From JBFMGS01 sp040752635 (GTDB lineage: Bacteria; Bacillota; SHA-98; UBA4971): a stretch of 30,416 nucleotides of DNA. A program made the translations under genes and the position numbers. Under the pieces are notes generated by a model. The model made no database searches. It was not told the origin of the DNA and saw only the letters and a list, made by a program, of their open reading frames with translations. Below, piece by piece: positions 24,498-30,416 of this stretch. Every line of letters begins with the position of its first letter. The stretch's first letter is position 1. The stretch spans positions 1-30,416 of the forward strand of contig JBFMGS010000025.1 of assembly GCA_040752635.1 (NCBI GenBank). The letters are read 5' to 3'.

Positions 24498-25259
24498 GTG
24501 CGGGTAGATGCAAAGGTACCACACTATCTAAGGATCAAGGCTGATCTGCAGAATCGCATCCTCTCTGGTGGGCTGGCACCGGGGGAGCGCCTTCCTTCGG
24601 AGGCTGAACTGAGCACGGAATTCGGGGTCAGCATCTCGACGATTAAGAGGGCGATTGCCGCGCTGGTTTCGGATCACCTTCTTGACCGGACGCCCGGGCG
24701 CGGAACTTTCGTTACCAGACCTGAGAGCGCCGGCACCGATGTGCCGCTGCGTAGCTTTCATGAGGAAATCAGGGCCCGTGGTCTGACGCCGGGCTCTAGA
24801 CTCCTGGACAAGAAGATTATACACGTGGACGGTGAGCTTGCCTGGCAACTTGACCTGCCTGAGGGCAGTGAGGTCTGTTTCGCTCGGAGCTTGAAGACGG
24901 CCAACTCCTTACCGGTGGCACTGGAGGAAGCCTACGTGCCGCGCGCTTTCTGCCCTGATCTTATCGAACATGACCTTGAGGTCTACCCAATCGAGCGGCT
25001 GCTCGAGGAACGCTACCATCTCGCGTTCCTGAAGGCCGTCGAGTACGTCCATGCACGTCTGGCGACTTCGGAAGAGGCTGCCTATCTGGGTGCGCAGGAC
25101 GAGCAGCTTGTTCTTCTCGTGGCGGATCGAACAATTGAAGGCGTCGGGCGGCAAAGGGTTGAGTACGTCCGAACACTGTACCGTGCTGACCGGTACATCT
25201 TGCGCTTTCAGTTGCGGCGGTTTGCTGCAGGTTCAGAGGAAAGAGGCGAACTCGCTTGA
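24498..25259 (+). CDS. GntR-family regulator, HutC/UTRA subfamily
   Basis: A 253-aa repressor-type regulator. The N-terminal winged helix is typical: YLRIKADLQNRILSGGLAPG, then LPSEAELSTEFGVSISTIKRAI, and the wing GRGTFVTRP. From about residue 80 comes a UTRA ligand domain, with FHEEIRARGLTPGSRLLDK and later AVEYVHARLATSEEAAYLG. UTRA regulators sense small phosphorylated sugars or similar metabolites. The GTG start at 24498 follows AAGGTGAGG by 8 nt. Its stop overlaps the kinase start (TTGA), so the two are coupled. The kinase and sugar permeases downstream suggest a sugar phosphate as the inducer; an amino sugar is the likeliest guess. Confidence 0.93.
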   Translation: MRVDAKVPHYLRIKADLQNRILSGGLAPGERLPSEAELSTEFGVSISTIKRAIAALVSDHLLDRTPGRGTFVTRPESAGTDVPLRSFHEEIRARGLTPGSRLLDKKIIHVDGELAWQLDLPEGSEVCFARSLKTANSLPVALEEAYVPRAFCPDLIEHDLEVYPIERLLEERYHLAFLKAVEYVHARLATSEEAAYLGAQDEQLVLLVADRTIEGVGRQRVEYVRTLYRADRYILRFQLRRFAAGSEERGELA

Positions 25260-26284
25260 GGAACCCTCGCGACTCGATGTTGATTGGCGTGGATAGCGGT
25301 GGTACAAAGAGTGTCGGTTGTCTGGTATCAGCGGACGGAACGCTGTTGGGTCTTGGCTACGGCGGCCCGACCAACGTGCTCTTTGTCCCGGAGCGTGATG
25401 CCAGACATGCGGTGAGGGAGGCGGTTTTAGGTGCTCTCGGCCAGCGCGGAGGGGCTACTGGAGTGTTCCCGCAGGTGCGGGTGGTTTATCTTTCGGCGCC
25501 AGGGTTCCCGGCCGAGAGTGCAGAACGGTCCCTGCGCCCGATAGTGCCGGAAGCGAAGATCGTCGTCGAGTCAGACGCCTATGCCGCCTTTCGCGGTGCC
25601 CTGCCACAGGGAGACGGAGTCGTGGCCCTATCCGGTACCGGCTCCTTCGCCTGCGGGCGCTGGCGGGACTGCTGGCTTATCACTGGAGGTTGGGGCCCGC
25701 TCGTCGGCGACGAAGGCAGCGGTTACTGGATCGGCGTCGAGGCTCTCAAGGCGGTTGTGCGTGCTGTTGATGGTCGCGGGCCGACAACCCGGTTGCGGGA
25801 TATCTTCCGCCGCACGTTGCACTATTCATTCGACCGGGAATTACGCCACTTCATCTACAGCAACGAGTTGAACAGACAGCGCATTGCTGGTTTGACGCTC
25901 CTTGTCGCGCAGGCGGCTAGAGAAGGCGATGCGGTGGCGCGAGACATCCTTGAGCGTGCCGGGAAGGAACTGGCCATACTGGCGTGCAGCGTGGTGGAGC
26001 GCCTGGGCGTGGAGAAGGGTCCGATCGCAGTTTCCGCCACAGGCGGGGTGGTGAGGCCCGGCTCCCTTGTGCTGGAAGCGTTTCGTTCTGAGGTCCAACG
26101 GATGGTACCCCGGGCACGATATGTCCCTGCCCGTTTTCAACCGTGGGTGGGCGCTGCTCTTCGCGCCCTCGAGCTGGACGGGATCAGGATCACCGAGACT
26201 CACCTGACGAGGCTGGAAGGGTCAATTGTCTCCCTAGGTGAGCCGAGCTTTGCGGCGGCTCCCAGGCAGAATGGCATGTCGTGA
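25256..26284 (+). CDS. BadF/BadG-type ATPase, probable N-acetylglucosamine-type sugar kinase
   Basis: A 342-aa member of the ASKHA fold. The phosphate-1 loop is MLIGVDSGGTKSVGCLV (Asp 13), the central loop is ALSGTGSFACG, and the adenosine-region motif is GGWGPLVGDEGSGYWIG, matching the N-acetylglucosamine kinase branch of the BadF/BadG/BcrA/BcrD family. No cysteine cluster is present, so it is not a 2-hydroxyacyl-CoA dehydratase activator. The TTG start at 25256 overlaps the GntR stop by 4 bp and has GAGGAAAGAGG upstream; ATG 25277 is the alternative. It probably phosphorylates the sugar brought in by the downstream permeases. Sugar identity is inference. Confidence 0.87.
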   Translation: MRNPRDSMLIGVDSGGTKSVGCLVSADGTLLGLGYGGPTNVLFVPERDARHAVREAVLGALGQRGGATGVFPQVRVVYLSAPGFPAESAERSLRPIVPEAKIVVESDAYAAFRGALPQGDGVVALSGTGSFACGRWRDCWLITGGWGPLVGDEGSGYWIGVEALKAVVRAVDGRGPTTRLRDIFRRTLHYSFDRELRHFIYSNELNRQRIAGLTLLVAQAAREGDAVARDILERAGKELAILACSVVERLGVEKGPIAVSATGGVVRPGSLVLEAFRSEVQRMVPRARYVPARFQPWVGAALRALELDGIRITETHLTRLEGSIVSLGEPSFAAAPRQNGMS

Positions 26285-26328
26285 GGCGTCGTATGCTGCA
26301 AGGCACGACGAGCCGAAAGGAGAAATTT

Positions 26329-26430
26329 ATGCTGCGAGAACGCCATTTCTCGGCCCTGAGCGAAGTTTTGAGGCAAATAGAGGAGAGCCAGGGGGTGGCG
26401 ATAGACGCTGCTGCCTCCGGTGGGTATTAG
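26329..26430 (+). pseudogene. N-terminal stub of a SIS-domain phosphosugar protein
   Basis: A 33-codon ORF with a good ribosome binding site (AAAGGAG, 6 nt before ATG 26329). It reads MLRERHFSALSEVLRQIEES and then QGVAIDAAA, followed by SGGY and a stop. This matches the first helix typical of SIS-domain sugar isomerase proteins of about 240 aa, in which the helix is followed by more helix and a GSG-type SIS loop. Here everything after the first helix is gone. The next gene starts 42 bp later with its own ribosome binding site. I read it as the relic of an internal deletion; a translated short peptide is possible. The family call rests on a short pattern. Confidence 0.55.
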
Positions 26431-26471
26431 GTACTTAGCTGGAATCCGAACCGAAAGGGGGAAAAACAAAC

Positions 26472-27377
26472 GTGCCTGCAGGGCAACAGAGGTCGCGTTC
26501 ACTGCAGCGACGCGAGCAATGGGAGGCGTGGCTGTTTCTTACGCCGAATCTCGTCGGGTTTCTCGTTTTCACCGTGTTCGCGGTGATCTTCTCCTTGTGG
26601 ATAAGCGTTCACGAGTGGGATCTGTTCAACCCTCCCACTTTCGTCGGCCTTGCCAACTTTGCCAAACTCCTGACCCGGGACGCCAATTTCAGGCGGGCGC
26701 TGTGGAATACGCTCTACTTCGCGTTGGGAATCGTGCCGTTAGGTACAGCGGTCGCCCTGGTACTGGCGCTCCTGGTAAACAGAGCCTTGAAGGGCATGAC
26801 GCTGTTTCGCACCGCGCTCTACATCCCGTCGGTGAGTTCAACCATCGCCATCGGCATCGTTTGGGTATGGCTTCTCGATCCCCAGTTCGGACTCGTCAAC
26901 TGGTTCCTCAAGACGGTCGGCATCGCCTACCCGCCGGACTGGCTCAACTCCACCGTCTGGGCAAAACCAGCGCTGATCTTGATGGACATATGGAAATCCG
27001 CTGGCTATTACATGGTGATTTTCCTGGCGGGCTTGCAGGGTATTCCAGAGCAGCTCTACGAAGCCGCGCTCATCGACGGCGCCACCCCGTGGAGGAAGTT
27101 TTGGAGCATCACGCTCCCTCTGCTTTCTCCCACGACCTTCTTCGTGGTGGTCATGCGCGTAATCGGCGTCTTCAATATCTTCGAGCAGCCTTACATCATG
27201 ACGCAGGGCGGGCCGGCCGGCTCTACGGAAACCATGGTGTTCTACATTTACAAGAACGCGTTTGAGTGGTTCCAGATGGGCTACGCAGCGGCGATAGCCT
27301 GGGTTCTTTTCCTAATCATATTTGCCGTGACATACCTGCAGTTTCGCTATCAGAGGAGGTGGGTGACGTATGAGTGA
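26472..27377 (+). CDS. Sugar ABC transporter permease, MalF/UgpA type
   Basis: A 301-aa inner-membrane permease of the CUT1 carbohydrate ABC family with six hydrophobic segments. The family N-terminus is present (WEAWLFLTPNLVGFLVFTVF) and the EAA loop that contacts the ATPase is EAALIDGATPWRKFWSITLP, near residues 200-219. The GTG start at 26472 follows AAAGGGGG by about 10 nt. It overlaps the next permease gene by 8 bp (ATGAGTGA), which shows translational coupling. No ATPase gene is seen here; CUT1 systems of Bacillota often share the MsmX ATPase. The substrate is likely an oligosaccharide or amino-sugar derivative, by context only. Confidence 0.95.
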   Translation: MPAGQQRSRSLQRREQWEAWLFLTPNLVGFLVFTVFAVIFSLWISVHEWDLFNPPTFVGLANFAKLLTRDANFRRALWNTLYFALGIVPLGTAVALVLALLVNRALKGMTLFRTALYIPSVSSTIAIGIVWVWLLDPQFGLVNWFLKTVGIAYPPDWLNSTVWAKPALILMDIWKSAGYYMVIFLAGLQGIPEQLYEAALIDGATPWRKFWSITLPLLSPTTFFVVVMRVIGVFNIFEQPYIMTQGGPAGSTETMVFYIYKNAFEWFQMGYAAAIAWVLFLIIFAVTYLQFRYQRRWVTYE

Positions 27378-28251
27378 CATAGTCCAGGCGACCGCTGCTG
27401 TAATGCGCGGGGCTGCGCCCAAGGTTGTTAGGGAAAGATTGGGGAGGGCGGCGGTCTACCTCTTGTTGAGCCTGCTCTGTGTCGCCACGATCCTTCCGTT
27501 TCTCTGGACGATCTCCTCGTCGCTGAAGGGACCCGGTCAGGTGTTCAACTACCCGCCCGAGTGGATTCCGCGTCCGGCTCACTGGGAGAACTTCGTGACG
27601 GCCTGGAATCGGGTGTCTTTCGGGCGTTTTCTCCTCAACTCGACCTTTATCGCTTGCTCCGTTGTGTTTTTGCGCCTCTTGACCTCGTCACTGTCGGCAT
27701 ATGCTTTCGCCCGAATGCGCTTTCCGGGGCGGGACGCCATCTTTGTGCTCTATCTCGCCACGTTGATGATCCCGGGACAGGTAACCATCATCCCCAGGTT
27801 CATTCTCATTCGTTACCTCCACTGGCTTGATACCTACACTGCAATGATCCTTCCTGGAGCCTTTTCTGCCTTCGGCACCTTCTTGTTGCGCCAGTTCTTT
27901 CTGACGCTTCCGTACGAACTCGAGGAGGCGGCCCGCATCGACGGATGCACCCGCCTCGGGCTCTACTGGCACATTATCCTGCCGCTTTCTCGACCCGCTC
28001 TTGTCGCCCTGGGGATCTTCACGTTCGAGGGCGAGTGGAACTCGTTTCTGTGGCCGCTGGTTGTGGCCAACGACCCGATGAAAATGCCGGTTCAGGTCGG
28101 TCTTGCTTTCTTCCGGGGCATGTACTCGACTGAGTGGGAAATCATGCTTGCCGGTACTCTAATCGCTCTCGTCCCAACGCTCATTGTATTCGCTGCAGGC
28201 CAGCGGTACTTCACGAAAGGGATCGCCCTTTCCGGCATGGGAGGCCGCTGA
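27370..28251 (+). CDS. Sugar ABC transporter permease, MalG/UgpE type
   Basis: A 293-aa partner permease of the CUT1 family with six hydrophobic segments. It begins with a short cytoplasmic part, then VYLLLSLLCVATILPFLW, then the family pattern TISSSLKGPGQVF and the periplasmic NFVTAWNRVSFGRFLLNS. The EAA loop is EEAARIDGCTRLGLYWHIIL, near residues 184-203. ATG 27370 overlaps the previous gene by 8 bp and AGAGGAGG lies just upstream of it. Together with the preceding permease it forms the heterodimeric channel. A 135-bp gap to the binding-protein gene holds no gene. Confidence 0.95.
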   Translation: MSDIVQATAAVMRGAAPKVVRERLGRAAVYLLLSLLCVATILPFLWTISSSLKGPGQVFNYPPEWIPRPAHWENFVTAWNRVSFGRFLLNSTFIACSVVFLRLLTSSLSAYAFARMRFPGRDAIFVLYLATLMIPGQVTIIPRFILIRYLHWLDTYTAMILPGAFSAFGTFLLRQFFLTLPYELEEAARIDGCTRLGLYWHIILPLSRPALVALGIFTFEGEWNSFLWPLVVANDPMKMPVQVGLAFFRGMYSTEWEIMLAGTLIALVPTLIVFAAGQRYFTKGIALSGMGGR

Positions 28252-28386
28252 CCACCGGCAGGTGCGACCAAGAGGAAAACGCGGAACTGAAAGGGGGGAT
28301 ACACCGGAGCGAGTCGTTGGATTCGTCTCGTGGGGCCACAGAGAGGTTACGCGAAGTCTGAATTCTATCACAAGGAGGGCATGACA

Positions 28387-29649
28387 ATGCAGGTCAGAAG
28401 GTTTCTCGTCGGCATCCTGGTGTTGGCGGTGCTGCTCGGCATCGCAGCGACGCCGTGCGTTGCAAGGACGAAAGTGCAGGTGTCAACATGGTGGAGTTTT
28501 GAGACGGGGGGTCCTCTCGACACGCTGAAGAGGGCCTTTGAAGCGGCGCACCCCGATATCGAGATCGAGTACCTCCAGATCCCGTCCTCCCAGTACTACA
28601 CGAAGGTCCTGACGATGATTGCAGGTGGCACTCCACCCGATGTCGCCATGCTGGGCATGGATAAGCTGGGCTCGTGGGTCCCGCGCGAGGCGCTGCAGGA
28701 ACTCACTCCCTATATCAAGGAGGGTGGGTACGACCTGAATCAGCTCTTTCCTGCGGTGCGCAAAGCTATTGAGTTCCGGGGCGGTATCTACGCGCTGCCG
28801 CGCGATGTAACCACCAGCGTCGTGGCGTACAACAAGACCCTCTTCGATCAGGCCGGCGTTCCTTACCCGAAGGAAGGGTGGACGCGGCAGGACTTCTTGC
28901 GGGCGGCAAGGGCTTTGACCAAGACGGAGGGCGGTCGCACCACGATATACGGTTATGCCTTCGATACTTTCTCCGACGGTTTTGTGGACTGGCTTTACCT
29001 CAACGGCGCGAATTTCATCAACGCCGACGCGAGCCGCGACGCGTTGCACGAGCCGAACGCTATAGAGGTTCTCAAGTTCCTGCAGGGCATGATCAAGGAA
29101 GGCATCGCTCCTTCTGGGGGTCAGACGGAGGCCTTCAAATACGCCTCTGCCGCGTTCCGGATTCAGAAGAGCGCAATGTATGTCGCCACAGTGGGGTGGG
29201 CCAACAGTTTCGCCAAGGAGGAAAAGCTCAACTGGGACGTGGCGCCGCTACCGGTCTGGGCGGAAGGGATGAAGCCCGCGACCCGGCTGTGGGTCAACTA
29301 CTGGACGCTTCCGAAAGGCTCCAAGCATCCGAAGGAAGCCTTCAAAGTGATGGCGTTCTTCGCCGGACCTGAGGGTCAGAAGATCGTCGGCGAAACCCGC
29401 ATGGGCATTCCTGCTATTCCGGACATTGCCTATGGTAAATCGTTCTTGGGTCTTCCTGGCGCGCCGGAACACCGCCGGGTCTATCTGGACGTCATGCAGT
29501 ATGCCATCCCGTTCCCGCTCTTCCCCGAGAGCGACCAGTACTTTACGGTCATGAAGCGCGAACTGGACCAGGTGTGGACAGGTCAGCGCGCCGTGGAAGA
29601 TGCTGTCGCGGCCATTGATCGGGAGACGCGTTCGCTGTTTGGTAAATAG
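28387..29649 (+). CDS. Sugar ABC transporter extracellular binding protein
   Basis: A 420-aa family 1 solute-binding protein for the CUT1 transporter. It has a signal peptide (RRFLVGILVLAVLLGIAATP, cleavage near CVA) and no good lipobox (the sequence before Cys is AATP). A soluble or anchored form without lipid would be unusual in a single-membrane organism. The mature protein starts with KVQVSTWWSFETGGPLDTLK, typical for the family, and contains MIAGGTPPDVAMLGMDKLG and YALPRDVTTSVVAYNKTLFD. ATG 28387 is chosen because AAGGAGGG (28372-28379) sits 7 nt upstream and only 1 nt before ATG 28381. The ligand is unknown. It follows its two permeases, an uncommon but known order. Confidence 0.94.
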   Translation: MQVRRFLVGILVLAVLLGIAATPCVARTKVQVSTWWSFETGGPLDTLKRAFEAAHPDIEIEYLQIPSSQYYTKVLTMIAGGTPPDVAMLGMDKLGSWVPREALQELTPYIKEGGYDLNQLFPAVRKAIEFRGGIYALPRDVTTSVVAYNKTLFDQAGVPYPKEGWTRQDFLRAARALTKTEGGRTTIYGYAFDTFSDGFVDWLYLNGANFINADASRDALHEPNAIEVLKFLQGMIKEGIAPSGGQTEAFKYASAAFRIQKSAMYVATVGWANSFAKEEKLNWDVAPLPVWAEGMKPATRLWVNYWTLPKGSKHPKEAFKVMAFFAGPEGQKIVGETRMGIPAIPDIAYGKSFLGLPGAPEHRRVYLDVMQYAIPFPLFPESDQYFTVMKRELDQVWTGQRAVEDAVAAIDRETRSLFGK

Positions 29650-29751
29650 GCGAGTTTGCGAGATAGGTTCGTTTGGTTCTGGGACTGGCGGGGGAGCGCC
29701 GTGCGAGACAGCCGGCCCTCTCCTGCCTGACTTCTAAGAGACTGGGGGCTC

Positions 29752-30210
29752 TTGCAGGTGTACCGGTATCGGGCAAATGGCTTGCAGACGTGCGGCCTGC
29801 GGACCGGTGTTGTCGTGGATATTCACGCGGGGTGCGACCAAGGCTCGCAGTCGGGAAGCCACGCGCCCCTGCTGCCTGAAGAGTTCCTGCGTGAAATGGG
29901 AAGGTTCAAACCCGACCTCGTGGTGGACCTGGGAGACCGCATCAACAACGTGAACCGTGCCGAGGATACATTTCACCTGCATAGACTGTTGCCTTTCTGT
30001 CTCAATGGCCATCTGCACTGGAATCATGTACTTACCGGGCGGTCGTTCACGCGAGTCACAGTTGCTGCGCTGGTCGAAACATGGGAGTCATCGGGAAAAC
30101 CGTCAGGGTCGTTCGCTGAGGTGCTCGTAACGCCTGGTAGCATAGAGATCCATGTAATGGGACGCCTCGCGTCCCATTACAGATTTGAATGGGAGATTCC
30201 CCTGGCATGA
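29752..30210 (+). pseudogene. Metallophosphoesterase with an internal in-frame deletion
   Basis: A 152-codon ORF joining the two ends of a calcineurin-like phosphoesterase. The start has the first metal motif (VVVDIHAGCDQ, Asp 23 and His 25), then KPDLVVDLGDRINNVNRAED with the second (GDR). A normal protein then has GNHD about 20-25 residues on, followed by a long middle with further histidines. Here the sequence jumps from EDTFHLHRL directly to LPFCLNGHLHWNHVLTG, the last motif (GHxH), and continues to a normal C-terminus. The GNHD and middle histidines are missing, so the enzyme should be dead. The TTG start at 29752 is tentative. It lies 102 bp after the binding-protein gene. Confidence 0.65.
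30154..30180 (+). repeat. Perfect 12-bp inverted repeat with 3-nt loop
   Basis: GTAATGGGACGC (30154-30165) is exactly complementary to GCGTCCCATTAC (30169-30180), with CTC between. It lies inside the coding frame of the phosphoesterase remnant, 28 bp before its stop. A stem this tight inside a coding frame is unusual. Confidence 0.75.
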
Positions 30211-30317
30211 TGGGACAGGATCACCCGTTTGGGCGAGAGGGAATCGCGTGCGTCGTGGAGAAGCCAGGTTGGGGCAAGGCCTTGTCGAGTATTCCGTCCC
30301 ATTCAACGTCTAATTAG
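30207..30317 (+). CDS. Short ORF coupled by ATGA to the phosphoesterase remnant
   Basis: A 36-codon ORF whose ATG overlaps the preceding TGA (ATGA at 30207-30210), a common form of translational coupling. It reads MMGQDHPFGREGIACVVEKP and ends in a Ser-rich SSIPSHSTSN tail. I recognise no family. Given the other two remnants, it may be the beginning of a third gene that lost its body, or it may not be a gene at all. Confidence 0.3.
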   Translation: MMGQDHPFGREGIACVVEKPGWGKALSSIPSHSTSN

Positions 30318-30344
30318 TTGGGGTAAGGGGGCGAAGGCCTGGTC

Positions 30345-30416
30345 ATGGGGAGACCGCCTGACTGGAATTGGGGACAGCTGGGTTTCCTGAACCAGGCGGC
30401 CTTCGAGGAGATGGTT
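30345..30416 (+). CDS. Possible start of a further gene, cut by window edge
   Basis: ATG 30345 opens a frame that runs without a stop to the window edge (24 codons, beginning MGRPPDWNWGQLGFLNQAAF). Upstream sequence is purine-rich (AAGGGGGCGAAGG), but the nearest good ribosome binding site is more than 9 nt away. No family can be named from this length. The reading is plausible because it is co-directional with the locus. Confidence 0.3.
   Translation, partial: MGRPPDWNWGQLGFLNQAAFEEMV

Noticed and set aside
24316..24507. 63-codon ORF before the GntR gene
   Set aside because: It runs through the palindromic operator and past the GntR start, and has no family resemblance.

Overview
This is a high-GC window whose gene content is that of a Bacillota chromosome. 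The strongest lineage signal is an intact ctsR-mcsA-mcsB-clpC heat-shock operon with a CtsR operator in front of it. A DarA-type cyclic-di-AMP receptor, pyrG, rho and many GTG/TTG starts behind strong Shine-Dalgarno sites agree. The genus cannot be read from the sequence; a deep-branching, high-GC Clostridia- or Limnochordia-like lineage is my guess. Every convincing gene is on the + strand.

Layout. (1) 1-5728: end of an M16 peptidase gene, argS, a small DUF624/YesL-like membrane protein, an exported metallo-beta-lactamase-fold hydrolase, and pyrG. (2) 5729-13076: a 554-bp gap, rho, an exported LysM/M23 peptidase, a radical SAM protein, a flippase-like membrane protein, an MFS transporter and darA. 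(3) 13256-17870: a signalling cluster made of a CHASE2 adenylate cyclase, an exported FecR-domain protein with a charged tail, a Crp/Fnr regulator and an exported protein with a very acidic central region. (4) 18250-18780: an O6-alkylguanine DNA alkyltransferase. (5) 18864-23925: a structured non-coding stretch, then the ctsR operon. (6) 24461-30416: a GntR-controlled sugar-uptake locus with a BadF-type kinase, two permeases and a binding protein, containing truncated or internally deleted gene remnants.

The most interesting region is the signalling cluster. The cyclase keeps its metal-binding aspartates and a lysine expected to select ATP. The Crp protein keeps the residues that bind cAMP and those that read TGTGA in E. 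coli CRP. A TGTGA-N6-TCACG site lies in front of the FecR gene, and a weaker TGTGA-N6-ACACA site lies in front of the acidic-protein gene. This looks like a complete, locally wired cAMP circuit, which would be notable because model Bacillota such as B. subtilis lack cAMP-CRP control. Its output appears to be the two exported charged proteins.

The sugar locus shows erosion. A 33-codon stub of a SIS-domain gene keeps its ribosome binding site, and a metallophosphoesterase has lost its middle but stays in frame. A 36-codon ORF of unknown origin is coupled to it by ATGA. There is no transporter ATPase gene in the visible part, so the permeases probably use a shared MsmX-type ATPase encoded elsewhere.
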